A DNA stretch of 64,000 bases from Marinagarivorans sp. (lineage in GTDB: Bacteria > Pseudomonadota > Gammaproteobacteria > Pseudomonadales > Cellvibrionaceae): positions 54,251 to 118,250 of the forward strand of contig JANQJB010000007.1 in assembly GCA_028281865.1 (NCBI GenBank), written 5' to 3'. A program made the translations under genes and the position numbers. This document shows positions 8,245-15,485 of the stretch, piece after piece. Under the pieces are notes generated by a model. The model saw only the letters and a program-made list of their open reading frames with translations, did not search any database and was not told the DNA's origin. Position 1 is the first letter of the stretch. The number at the start of each line of letters is the position of its first letter.

Positions 8245-8916
8245 TTATAACCTTTCGATAATACTTCGCTCCCAATTATTGGTTACGCGTTTTATATCTT
8301 CGAGTAACAATTTCATCGGAGGGTCATATTCCTGCTTTTTTCTGGATTGAAAAACTTGTCGACTAATTCCCAATAAACTTGCAATACGTGCCGGTCTTAT
8401 TCTTAGCCCGCCCTTGCTCTGAATAACGATGAAAGCGATTATGTATTTGATTGGGTAGGGCTGGATATTCTTTAACAGTCTCTTATCAACGAGCCTTTCT
8501 ATGCTTTCATTTGCCTTTTTAATAACGTGCAAACGCAAATTATCGTATATTCGATCGACAAGACGATGCCTGTAAAACTCTTCGTAGTCTCTATCGAACT
8601 TGTTATTAATCCAGTCACGCCACATCTCACCTACCATGTTACCGCGCATAGGAATTGGGCTTGATCCTACACCCCCAGGAAAGCTGTACGAATGTACTTT
8701 GTTTATCGTTTCTACAGCATGCAGCGGCTCGGGAAAGCCCATAACTGTACAGGTATAGGTTAAACACCGATGACAATAAAAATAAGCTGGACCCACAACA
8801 TTGTCCTCAAGATCTTCTTCCTGATTAATCCGACGATGACCACACTCGCCGCAAACCTTTACCGGCAGTGAACTTCTTTTTTCAACTAAATTGAAATTGA
8901 CTAGGGGCGAGTCCAA
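8245..8916 (-). CDS. Zinc-finger/HTH late-gene regulator, Q-like by position
   Basis: The 223-residue protein has four Cys arranged as CxxC (C22, C25) and CxxC (C48, C51), a likely zinc finger. A basic helical middle region follows, and a helix-turn-helix at about 173-193 (RPARIASLLGISRQVFQSRK). It lacks an obvious enzymatic domain. The gene is the last of the early leftward run and is followed by a promoter-like inverted repeat and a terminator before the late genes, which is the arrangement of phage antiterminator Q. Sequence similarity to any named Q family could not be tested. Confidence 0.6.
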   Translation of the reverse strand: MDSPLVNFNLVEKRSSLPVKVCGECGHRRINQEEDLEDNVVGPAYFYCHRCLTYTCTVMGFPEPLHAVETINKVHSYSFPGGVGSSPIPMRGNMVGEMWRDWINNKFDRDYEEFYRHRLVDRIYDNLRLHVIKKANESIERLVDKRLLKNIQPYPIKYIIAFIVIQSKGGLRIRPARIASLLGISRQVFQSRKKQEYDPPMKLLLEDIKRVTNNWERSIIERL

Positions 8917-8995
8917 CTTCTGAATACCTTTGCTTCAATCGGGTTTTGAGGGTCGTTGCTATTCGCTGAATACATAAATAAAGTGATTAACCAAA

Positions 8996-9358
8996 CTAAT
9001 CGTAAGGTTCGTTTGCGCAAGAGTTTGCATTATCACTAACTTTCGTTGTGGGTGCTTGGGCGGCCTTCCTCGACTTCTTCCTCATATCAGCGTTAAATGC
9101 TTCCTCCCCTGCTAATGCAAAATATGCGCAGCCGTCTACATAGTTATCACCGTTGTAAGCACGATTCTCTGACCTTGCTAACTTGAGAGAAATCATGAAT
9201 TTGTTGCCCTGCTCTTCAGTTAGCTTTATGCCCGTAATGGCTTCGAAAATCGCCACGGTTTTGGCCATCGATCTTTCACCCCCTTGGCAACCATACAACT
9301 GAGACCTTTTTTGCATTTCCTCACCTGCTTGTCTCAAGTGTTCGTGTGCTGATTTCAT
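8996..9358 (-). CDS. Phage protein, DUF6378-like
   Basis: The 120 residues include RSQLYGCQGGERSMAKTV, an acidic helix with LTEEQGNKFMISLKLAR, and NGDNYVDGCAYFALAGE. That order (repeated-substrate helix, KxxR, DxYxDxxxYxxLAxE) is what I remember of the DUF6378 phage family, whose function is unknown. It starts where the resolvase gene stops (TAATG overlap), so the two are coupled. Confidence 0.6.
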   Translation of the reverse strand: MKSAHEHLRQAGEEMQKRSQLYGCQGGERSMAKTVAIFEAITGIKLTEEQGNKFMISLKLARSENRAYNGDNYVDGCAYFALAGEEAFNADMRKKSRKAAQAPTTKVSDNANSCANEPYD

Positions 9359-9816
9359 TAGCGTTTACTCCTGGGAATGTAGTCTTTGAAAAGATAGCCA
9401 AAATAAGCAGCTGAACGAGTATCAATGTTTGACTTACCCGTCCAGCCGGTCATGCGTTCGAATTTATTTTTGTATTTATTACGGTCGGCCCAGTTACCTT
9501 TTTGCGGAGGAACTAGCTTGAAAGGCCGTTCATAATATCTTAGAAAGTCAACTAAGTGCTTTTGCGCCTGCTGGCATCGACCCACAGACCTCGCAACGTT
9601 ACGCAATACAACAGTACTCTTACCGTTGTATCGATCGTAAATAAAATTATTCTTTAAAACATCTTCAACAACGTAAAGATCAACACTTTCCTCATTTTTT
9701 AAAAATAGAGACATATCGACAATCGAAAAATTTACGAGCGTCGTTAGCTTGCCATGCGTGTAACCTGCTACGCCGTATTTATCAGAATCGGGATCAATCC
9801 CGATAATAATGCTCAT
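9358..9816 (-). CDS. RuvC-like Holliday junction resolvase of phage type
   Basis: The 152-residue protein has an RNase H-fold signature: IIIGIDPDSDKYG with D8 in the first strand, YVVEDV with E51, and NIDTRSAAYFG with D132 near the C-terminus. These match the acidic triad of RuvC-type resolvases that process branched phage DNA before packaging. Length is close to bacterial RuvC (about 170). It lies next to the replication gene, separated by a 71-bp spacer with two parS-like palindromes. Confidence 0.75.
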   Translation of the reverse strand: MSIIIGIDPDSDKYGVAGYTHGKLTTLVNFSIVDMSLFLKNEESVDLYVVEDVLKNNFIYDRYNGKSTVVLRNVARSVGRCQQAQKHLVDFLRYYERPFKLVPPQKGNWADRNKYKNKFERMTGWTGKSNIDTRSAAYFGYLFKDYIPRSKR

Positions 9817-9833
9817 TAATTTATTTCCTGGCT

Positions 9834-9849
9834 GCTTTCACGTGAAACA
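9834..9849. promoter_or_regulatory. parS-like palindrome, copy 2
   Basis: GCTTTCACGTGAAACA matches the ParB consensus site at 14 of 16 positions. It is in the spacer between the replication gene and the resolvase gene, 13 bp from copy 3. Confidence 0.6.
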
Positions 9850-9862
9850 TTTTTGGTTTAAC

Positions 9863-9878
9863 CGGTTCACGTGAAACA
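9863..9878. promoter_or_regulatory. parS-like palindrome, copy 3
   Basis: CGGTTCACGTGAAACA matches the ParB consensus at 14 of 16 positions and shares the core TTCACGTGAAACA with copies 1 and 2. All three copies lie outside coding sequence and have the same orientation. Confidence 0.6.
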
Positions 9879-9887
9879 ATTTTTAAT

Positions 9888-10811
9888 TCATACAGCCCAC
9901 GTATCATCTTTGAGATCTTCTTGAATCGATCGATCTCGTGTGCTTTTTTTATTTATCGCAGTTGGTACTGCTATCGGCCTATTCCGATTTTGCTCTCTGG
10001 CCAGCCAAGCGTTGATGTGTTTTAACATTCCGCTCAGAGTTTTGCGGTTTGATTTATTCGTCAAATTCCACATGCGGATTTCGCGCAGTTCTTGGCGCAC
10101 GTCGACTGCCGGGTATGCTACTTCGAATTCAATCACCAGTGATTCATGGACCGGAAATTCTTCTCCGCGAACGTCGTAGCCAACGGTTGGAATTTTTATT
10201 GCGATCGGATCGGGTTGCGGAGGTTCTTCGAGTTGAAAATTATTTTGCTCGATTGGCTCTTGAGCCGATTGAGCTAATAAATTTTTAGTTGACTCTTCAG
10301 TTGATTGTTCAGTTGACCATTCATTGTTCTTGGACGGTTTGTCCAAATTGGAGTTGGACATCCCGTCCAAATTGGAGTTGTAGTTCTGATCCAATTTGGG
10401 CGTTTCTTCCATTTTGGATGATTTATCCATCTTGGACGAATCGTCCAAATTGGGAGGTTTATCCAAATTGGTTGTTTTCTCCAATTTGGGCATGTAATTT
10501 TTCTCTTCTACGTGCTCGGTTATGCACACAATCGATTGGCCTGGTGGGCGTAAAAAATAACGATTGCCTCCCGTCCACCCCCGCTTACGTTTTACCAACC
10601 ACCCAAACTTTTGTAACCGAGTAAGTACCTTCGATACATATGTCGTATCGTCGTAGCCACAACGCCCACCTATCGCACTGAGTTCCGGCCAAACCACAAA
10701 ATCATTTTTCTTACTCGCAAAAGAATAGAGAGCGCCAAGCACTCTCAATTCGGGTTTACCAAGGTTTTCATCACTAAATACTTCGATAGGAACAACAGAA
10801 AGAGCATTCAT
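9888..10811 (-). CDS. Phage replication initiator, lambda O-like organisation
   Basis: The 307-residue protein has an N-terminal winged-helix domain (about residues 15-95; ELRVLGALYSFASKKNDF, then WLVKRKRGWTGGNRYF). A low-complexity linker made of eight short repeats (108-161) follows. The C-terminal helical domain has LREIRMWNLTNKSNRKTL and HINAWLAREQ, as in phage replication proteins that hand over to the host helicase. The linker DNA carries an iteron array, as in the origin inside lambda gene O. A separate helicase loader is not seen nearby. Confidence 0.75.
   Translation of the reverse strand: MNALSVVPIEVFSDENLGKPELRVLGALYSFASKKNDFVVWPELSAIGGRCGYDDTTYVSKVLTRLQKFGWLVKRKRGWTGGNRYFLRPPGQSIVCITEHVEEKNYMPKLEKTTNLDKPPNLDDSSKMDKSSKMEETPKLDQNYNSNLDGMSNSNLDKPSKNNEWSTEQSTEESTKNLLAQSAQEPIEQNNFQLEEPPQPDPIAIKIPTVGYDVRGEEFPVHESLVIEFEVAYPAVDVRQELREIRMWNLTNKSNRKTLSGMLKHINAWLAREQNRNRPIAVPTAINKKSTRDRSIQEDLKDDTWAV
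10342..10489 (-). repeat. Eight iterons inside the replication gene (putative phage origin)
   Basis: Ten-base units of form TCCAAATTGG start at 10342, 10366, 10390, 10408, 10426, 10444, 10462 and 10480. Spacing is 24, 24, then 18 bp five times, always in frame. Each unit is nearly palindromic (CCAANTTGG), and several are flanked by TTGGAC...GTCCAA. Codons read as K/N-L/M-D/E repeats. Confidence 0.8.
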
Positions 10812-10814
10812 TTA

Positions 10815-11078
10815 TTAGCACTCCCGCCAATAGCCATTTTTTAGATACCCGTGCCAAAGTTCCTTTTCACCATCAGAAATTAAAATGGAAGGTTTTACAG
10901 TGATAGTGCCGTCAGGGTTTTCGATAACCTCATGATTAACCAGGTTGCCTGTGTGACACCCCGGAGGCCTCGCGTACCAATAACCATTGCGCGGATTTTT
11001 ACCGTATTCACCCTCTGCCAATATTAATTCTCCGTCTACTGCATATTTACGTTTACCGCGAATTGGCTCTTTGCCCAT
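10815..11078 (-). CDS. Small phage protein of unknown function
   Basis: I start it at the ATG at 11078 (87 residues); an upstream start at 11132 would add 18 residues and a long overlap. The sequence has GYWYARPPGCHTGNLVNHEV, then DGTITVKPSILIS and WHGYLKNGYWREC. I recall this pattern in many phage hypothetical proteins. It lies 3 bp upstream of the replication gene in the same operon. Confidence 0.65.
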   Translation of the reverse strand: MGKEPIRGKRKYAVDGELILAEGEYGKNPRNGYWYARPPGCHTGNLVNHEVIENPDGTITVKPSILISDGEKELWHGYLKNGYWREC

Positions 11079-11241
11079 GATTAAACCCCGGCATAAATTT
11101 CGGTTCGACAACACCGATACGGTCCTCGCCATATTGCAAGCGAAGCGATTTATAAAACTCAGCTAAGTCACGCTGTAACGTGTCGATCACTGTGATAAAG
11201 AAACCGTCTACCTCGACCCGGTACGCCCGAATTTTTGTCAT
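11053..11241 (-). CDS. Small phage protein, uncertain
   Basis: The 62-residue reading frame from ATG 11241 overlaps the end of the previous gene by 74 bp and the next gene by 26 bp. Codon usage and a plausible helical stretch (VIDTLQRDLAEFYKSLRL) support coding, but the overlaps make it less certain than its neighbours. Confidence 0.45.
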   Translation of the reverse strand: MTKIRAYRVEVDGFFITVIDTLQRDLAEFYKSLRLQYGEDRIGVVEPKFMPGFNHGQRANSR

Positions 11242-11422
11242 CGACAAGCCCTCTCTCAATCGCAATGTTCTTGAGACGTGTTTTTCGTTTCGTCGCTAAT
11301 CGCTTATCAAAATCACACTCGTCACGAAGAAAAACTAAAAATCCCTGGTCTCTTGCTTCGAGATGCTTAAAGTGCTCGGGCTCTAGCAGCGCATAAATTA
11401 AATCGATATCACTTTGAACCAT
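11168..11422 (-). CDS. Small basic phage protein of unknown function
   Basis: The 84-residue frame starts at ATG 11422, overlapping the preceding gene's stop by 14 bp. It begins MVQSDIDLIYALLEPEHF and becomes strongly basic toward the end (TKRKTRLKNIAIERG). Nucleic-acid binding is possible from charge alone. The family is not recognised. Confidence 0.5.
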   Translation of the reverse strand: MVQSDIDLIYALLEPEHFKHLEARDQGFLVFLRDECDFDKRLATKRKTRLKNIAIERGLVDDKNSGVPGRGRRFLYHSDRHVTA

Positions 11423-11609
11423 TAGCACCCCCATCACTTTTTGGATCTGATTTAACGAGCTTAAATTTCGCTTGTTTCGCCGGCGCAGTAATGTCGATAT
11501 TATTTCGACGTAGAAACAAAACGTGATCTCGAAGCTTTTGATCACTAGAGCCGGTCATACCCAATTTGCGTTTAACTCTTTCATACAACTCTCTGTCTTT
11601 TGCCGGCAT
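11409..11609 (-). CDS. Small phage protein of unknown function
   Basis: The 66-residue, highly charged protein (MPAKDRELYERVKRKLGM) has no recognised domain. It lies in the early leftward operon, 21 bp downstream of the neighbouring gene and overlapping the next one. Confidence 0.5.
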   Translation of the reverse strand: MPAKDRELYERVKRKLGMTGSSDQKLRDHVLFLRRNNIDITAPAKQAKFKLVKSDPKSDGGANGSK

Positions 11610-11630
11610 TCGACACCTTTTTGCGTGTTT

Positions 11631-11912
11631 TTAAGAGGCTTTGCTCTTGCTATCTTGGTAATCAGGTATTTCGCGATCGATTCGGTTTATTTCGTCATTA
11701 GCAATCAGCTCGAGTATTTTTTCCTCGATAACTTCAACGGGAGCATTTTGAAAATAAGGCTTTAGCCTGATAACCAGTTTTCCCGACTGCCGAAGAAATT
11801 CAGGTATTAGCTGTTTGTCTCCCGCAGTTTTCAATAAATCGTCGTGCTGATAATCACTTACTCGAACATCAATTCGGTTTCGCTTTATGTTTTTGGGGTC
11901 GTCATATGACAT
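11631..11912 (-). CDS. Possible ribbon-helix-helix DNA-binding phage protein
   Basis: The 93-residue protein has an N-terminal stretch RNRIDVRVSDYQHDDLLKTA followed by LIPEFLRQS, which fits the strand-helix-helix of Arc/MetJ-type regulators. The C-terminal half is acidic and helical. It is the second gene after the Cro-like gene, where early regulators are often placed. The fold assignment is by eye. Confidence 0.5.
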   Translation of the reverse strand: MSYDDPKNIKRNRIDVRVSDYQHDDLLKTAGDKQLIPEFLRQSGKLVIRLKPYFQNAPVEVIEEKILELIANDEINRIDREIPDYQDSKSKAS

Positions 11913-12008
11913 ACATCTTCTCTCGTTTCTTTAGTTTGTTGTGCACTAAGCTCTACCAGCATTTTTCCATCATGGTTTTTTATTCTGTTGAGAAAAACAC
12001 TGTTCCGA

Positions 12009-12296
12009 TTACGCAAATTCCTGTGAGTTTATTTCTCCAATTGAGTCGCTCAGTTTTAACCGTTGCGCATCTTCAGGAAAAACGTCGTCAAGTGTATAGC
12101 GATCGTTTCTTACTGAATTTAATCCGTATACCAGCTTCCTCGCGGTATCCAAATTGATAGTAAACGGCTCTCCACTTTCGGAAAATCGAACTTGAGCTAA
12201 CTCGATTTTAGATATTGTTGCTTGCTTGACTCCAGACAACTCACAGAGCTTTGGCTGCGAGATTTTTAGTCTTTTTCTTAAAGATCTAAGATTCAC
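12009..12296 (-). CDS. Cro-like XRE-family regulator
   Basis: The 95-residue protein has an N-terminal helix-turn-helix (LRKRLKISQPKLCELSGVKQ, recognition helix ATISKIE), as in Cro/CI-family proteins. The start codon is GTG at 12296, preceded by a good ribosome site GAGGTG. It is divergent from the CI-like gene, with three shared operators between them, one overlapping its probable -10 TATACT. It should be the early lytic regulator, repressing the CI-like gene. Confidence 0.75.
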   Translation of the reverse strand: MNLRSLRKRLKISQPKLCELSGVKQATISKIELAQVRFSESGEPFTINLDTARKLVYGLNSVRNDRYTLDDVFPEDAQRLKLSDSIGEINSQEFA

Positions 12297-12328
12297 GGAT
12301 CACCTCACGGATCGATTTAACCAAAGTA

Positions 12329-12402
12329 TACTACCTAGGTTGTATTTTTAAAAGCAAGAAATAGAACTTGGGTTGTTTGAAATCTGTACTACTAGAGTTG
12401 TA
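12329..12402. promoter_or_regulatory. Immunity operators O1-O3 between cro-like and cI-like genes
   Basis: Three 16-bp sites of form TACTAC-N4-GTTGTA: 12329-12344 (TACTACCTAGGTTGTA), 12362-12377 (TAGAACTTGGGTTGTT, weaker) and 12387-12402 (TACTACTAGAGTTGTA). O1 overlaps the probable leftward -10. O3 overlaps a candidate rightward -10 TGTAAT (12399-12404), which would place the CI-like transcript start at or next to its ATG at 12413, i.e. a leaderless message like lambda cI from PRM. Confidence 0.75.
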
Positions 12403-12412
12403 ATCTGACCCC

Positions 12413-12757
12413 ATGAACGAAACTGATAAGCTTGAAAAGGGAAAAAGAATTAGGAGCGCGCGGAAATCAGCTGGATTAACTCAACCCGAACTTGCGGAAA
12501 AGTGCGGCGTATCCCAGCAGCTGATATCCAAGCTTGAAAGAGGATTGATTGATGGTTCGTTTATTGAGCCGCATATCGCGCTTCATACTGGAGTTAGCGC
12601 ATACTGGCTTAGCGCTGGTGAAGGCGATAAAGATGACTTCGTTGGTTCGGATGACGAACGAAATTTAATCAAGGCTTTTCGTTATGGCTCTCGGGAACTG
12701 CGAGATTATCTTCGCACGATCGGCAATGCCGAAGCTCCTCAAAAGACCGGCCAATAA
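12413..12757 (+). CDS. CI-like XRE-family repressor (short form)
   Basis: The 114-residue protein has a clear HTH_3 domain: KRIRSARKSAGLTQPELAEK, then CGVSQQLISKLERG. An acidic tail follows with LSAGEGDKDDF and a helical C-terminus. It lacks the S24/LexA-type autocleavage domain of lambda CI, so induction would need another mechanism, for example an antirepressor or proteolysis. No Shine-Dalgarno sequence precedes its ATG. Position and operators make it the probable lysogeny repressor. Confidence 0.75.
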   Translation: MNETDKLEKGKRIRSARKSAGLTQPELAEKCGVSQQLISKLERGLIDGSFIEPHIALHTGVSAYWLSAGEGDKDDFVGSDDERNLIKAFRYGSRELRDYLRTIGNAEAPQKTGQ

Positions 12758-12866
12758 CACTCATAACTTTCTCTCGCCCCTCTTTGCTCAAGGAACGATA
12801 TTTAAGCAATATTTCCCTCTCTTCTTTGCTGAGCTTCAGTACAGCTTTCGCGGATTCCACCCACAC
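12669..12866 (-). CDS. Small repressor-tail-like protein, possible
   Basis: The 65-residue frame is antisense to the end of the CI-like gene over 89 bp. Residues 11-38 (LSKEEREILLKYRSLSKEG and on) closely resemble the linker that follows the HTH in many XRE repressors. That part lies outside the overlap, so selection there is independent of the CI-like gene. It could be a small regulator or the remnant of an older repressor. Confidence 0.4.
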   Translation of the reverse strand: MWVESAKAVLKLSKEEREILLKYRSLSKEGREKVMSVIGRSFEELRHCRSCEDNLAVPESHNEKP

Positions 12867-13145
12867 ACCTCGTTAAGTTCTTATTAAATTTATTCTACAT
12901 AAACCTCCGATTCCTAATACTTTATAAAAATTCAAATACTTAATTGCAAGAATAATTTTTGGTATTTTTTTTAATACTTTAGTCGCACCCAATAATAATA
13001 AAAACTAATGAATAAGGCGTCAGTTAGATTTAATTCGAATGATAACGGTGCCAATTTGAAAACCATCTAGAAAGTTTTGTACAAAACAAAGGTGTATCCG
13101 AATCATTTCGGATCATTAAATGTACAGACAACACTAGGTGGACAC

Positions 13146-13859
13146 ATGAAATTTAAAGAATACACGAATCAAAAGACCGTACTTTTTATGAGCGGAATGT
13201 TCGCAGGTAGCTGGATTTGGAAGGATTGCCACAAAAACATACCCGCTGCAAAACAATTATTTATTGAAAACGCGCTATGCGAGATTGGGAAAAGCGTTGA
13301 CGAGATTTCAGCAAATGTAATCGATTCGCTTCACGCCATAGACTCAAAGGTAGTAATTGTCGGAAATTCGCTTGGGGGTTACATTGGTCTCGAAATCGCC
13401 AAACAAAGACCTGATCTGGTTGAAAAAGTAATCATATCCGGATCTGCAGGGTTTAGCCAAGTGAAGCTGCCGCTAAAAATTGATAGGAAAAACGTCGTTC
13501 CTTTTGCAAAACAGATCTTGGAATTGATCTGTTTCGACGAGACCAAAGCCCGAGAAGATGCATATACTGCGATAGCCAGGAATTTTGAAAATCACTTTAA
13601 GAATATCTTATATTTATCGAGGGAGAACAATGCAGCTGACGCAACGAAGTTAATATCTCAAGTAAAATGCCCTATTGAAGCGATTTGGGGCGAAAATGAT
13701 ATTGTTACCCCACTAAGCGATGCAAAGCCAATACTGGATCGCTTCGCTATCCCAACTGTGGTAATAAAGAACTGCGGTCATTCGCCAATGTTCGAACTTC
13801 CATGGGAGTTTTCCGCATCGGTCGATTTGTGGGACTCACCCGCGCAACTAGCGTCATAA
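13146..13859 (+). CDS. Alpha/beta hydrolase
   Basis: The start at ATG 13146 is chosen because AGGTGG precedes it; an earlier in-frame start at 13077 lacks one. The 237-residue enzyme has the oxyanion-region motif FMSGMFAGSW, the nucleophile elbow GNSLGG, a late Asp in GENDIVTP and the catalytic His in CGHSPMFELPW, so all triad residues are present. Substrate is unknown; lactonases, esterases and C-C hydrolases share this layout. It lies inside the phage regulatory region and overlaps the convergent membrane regulator by 82 bp. Confidence 0.85.
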   Translation: MKFKEYTNQKTVLFMSGMFAGSWIWKDCHKNIPAAKQLFIENALCEIGKSVDEISANVIDSLHAIDSKVVIVGNSLGGYIGLEIAKQRPDLVEKVIISGSAGFSQVKLPLKIDRKNVVPFAKQILELICFDETKAREDAYTAIARNFENHFKNILYLSRENNAADATKLISQVKCPIEAIWGENDIVTPLSDAKPILDRFAIPTVVIKNCGHSPMFELPWEFSASVDLWDSPAQLAS

Positions 13860-14749
13860 TTATACTTCTTAACATAATTTCTGATTGTGGAGTCGTGGTA
13901 GCCCGTTTTCTCAACAACTTTCGAAATCTGGCCACCACACTTATCAAGTTCCTCTTTGATGAGCTGCCACTTAATATCATTGTCGAAGCCTCTGAATTCA
14001 TCTTTACTAGTTGTCATATTTAGGTACTTGTAGCAGAGAGTTACCCTGACGAGGAAGTTAGACAGGCCCGCAGACAAATCAAAAACTTGATCCCTGGAAA
14101 TATAATAGAAAGAAACCGCCATAAAGATACTAACCCACGGTATCACTCCCACAACCGGCACCGGGTTTGGCCCCATCGACCTAATAATCAGATACGCGAA
14201 AGACAGAATTATTGGCGCGAATGACAAAAGCGCCAAGATATTTTTGGATTTGAGCGTCGCGTCAATAGATTTTCTGCTGGATGACCATGCCAGAAGCGAA
14301 ATAGAAAATATGCTTGATGTCAGAATAAAAACGTCAAAGAGTGGTGCCAGAAGGCCATCGTTATGCAACATAACGTTACCTTCCAGACGAAAATCTTCAA
14401 CCATGAGGCCGAAAATATGCAACGCTGTCAGTATACAAGGGAAAATGTAAATCCAAGCAAACCGCCTGTGAAGGAATTTCAGAGGACACAAAAAGAAGCT
14501 CGTCATTAGAAGGTGAGCGAAAAAGAAATACATTGATATCAAGTAAGCGCTTGCAAAATACTCCGAGATATCGGTTGAGATGAGCGCGGCCAAATATCCA
14601 ATCATTTGACAGGCATTCATTAAAACGAGAGTAGCGAATAAACTAATATAATAGAATTCCGCTTTCTTCTTTTTGAGTCTCAGCAGCAGTATAAGGCAAC
14701 TTATACATGGGAACGCTCCTAAGGCACTATATATCCAAAGTTCAGTCAT
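13778..14749 (-). CDS. Seven-helix membrane protein with C-terminal Fis-type HTH
   Basis: From ATG 14749 (ribosome site AAGGT) the product has 323 residues. The first 225 or so contain about seven hydrophobic helices, resembling the 7TM sensor region found ahead of some histidine kinases, but no kinase follows. Instead the C-terminus has KWQLIKEELDKCGGQISKVV and a TGYHDSTIRNYVKKYN recognition helix, a Fis/HTH_8 domain. It therefore reads as a one-component membrane-bound transcription regulator. Its 3' end overlaps the convergent hydrolase gene. Confidence 0.65.
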   Translation of the reverse strand: MTELWIYSALGAFPCISCLILLLRLKKKKAEFYYISLFATLVLMNACQMIGYLAALISTDISEYFASAYLISMYFFFAHLLMTSFFLCPLKFLHRRFAWIYIFPCILTALHIFGLMVEDFRLEGNVMLHNDGLLAPLFDVFILTSSIFSISLLAWSSSRKSIDATLKSKNILALLSFAPIILSFAYLIIRSMGPNPVPVVGVIPWVSIFMAVSFYYISRDQVFDLSAGLSNFLVRVTLCYKYLNMTTSKDEFRGFDNDIKWQLIKEELDKCGGQISKVVEKTGYHDSTIRNYVKKYNYDASCAGESHKSTDAENSHGSSNIGE

Positions 14750-14944
14750 TCTTACCTTTATACTGGCGTTTAAAACAAATCTTGAGAATATCAAAATTTA
14801 AACACAGCTTTGTTGATTGGAACGCCATACTGCAAGTCTAAACCACTATTTTTTCCCCTTGTTCTCCCGCGGGATTAACTCAATCGCTACAACAACCAAG
14901 AACTACAGATTTTTTACGTCATTTAAGAAAACTGTACGACTTTT

Positions 14945-14987
14945 TACTACTATAGTTGTTTACAATCTACTACATGGGTTGTATTAT
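14945..14987 (+). promoter_or_regulatory. Rightward early promoter with two immunity operators
   Basis: The promoter TTTACA (14959-14964), 17-bp spacer, TATTAT (14982-14987) directs the block starting at 15035. Operators TACTACTATAGTTGTT (14945-14960) and TACTACATGGGTTGTA (14968-14983) overlap the -35 and fill the spacer, so the CI-like or Cro-like protein should shut this promoter. Confidence 0.75.
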
Positions 14988-15034
14988 TAAATCAATCAAA
15001 CAGTATTAACTGAACGACCACTGAGAGCAAAGCC

Positions 15035-15262
15035 ATGGAAAACAAAGAAATTCCCGGTGCTGACGATCCCACGGATAGTGACATCTTCAGCAAAATGGAC
15101 CAAGTAGTTGCTGAACAGCGATGTATTGACCAGTTTAAAGCCGACCTATTCAAGCAGATGGAAGGCATGACAGATGAGCAAAAAGCAGATTTCCTCGCTG
15201 ACGCCAATTTGATTGTGCGCAATTTGATTCAAGAAATTGAGCAAGCTAGGCCCGCTTACTAG
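15035..15262 (+). CDS. Small acidic phage protein of unknown function
   Basis: This 75-residue protein is the first gene behind the operator-controlled rightward promoter, about 40 bp after the expected transcript start. It is acidic and helical (KADLFKQMEGMTDEQKADFL). Not recognised. Confidence 0.6.
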   Translation: MENKEIPGADDPTDSDIFSKMDQVVAEQRCIDQFKADLFKQMEGMTDEQKADFLADANLIVRNLIQEIEQARPAY

Positions 15263-15264
15263 CC

Positions 15265-15474
15265 ATGGGAAATCAAAAATACATTAGGTTTTCTGAGTTT
15301 CACAAATCAGTGATCAAAGCAGCTCTCGATAACCCTAATTGTTTAAACGACGGCGATTACGATTTTGTAAATGACATGGCGGGCCGGGAAAATCTAGAAA
15401 ATATTTCTATAAGTCAGCACGACTGGTTAACGAATATCGGCGAAAAACTTTATCGAGCAGATGTTCAGTTTTAG
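15265..15474 (+). CDS. Small phage protein of unknown function
   Basis: The 69-residue soluble protein starts 2 bp after the previous stop codon, so the two are translationally linked. Acidic in the middle (CLNDGDYDFVNDMAG). Not recognised. Confidence 0.6.
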   Translation: MGNQKYIRFSEFHKSVIKAALDNPNCLNDGDYDFVNDMAGRENLENISISQHDWLTNIGEKLYRADVQF

Positions 15475-15485
15475 CTTGGTAGGCT

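Noticed and set aside
10342..10489. CRISPR array suggested by short regular repeats
   Set aside because: Repeats are only 10 bp, lie in frame within a replication gene and have no unique spacers or cas genes.
12684..12887. 67-codon rightward frame after the CI-like gene
   Set aside because: It is antisense to the more protein-like repressor-tail frame and is rich in Phe/Ser without a domain.
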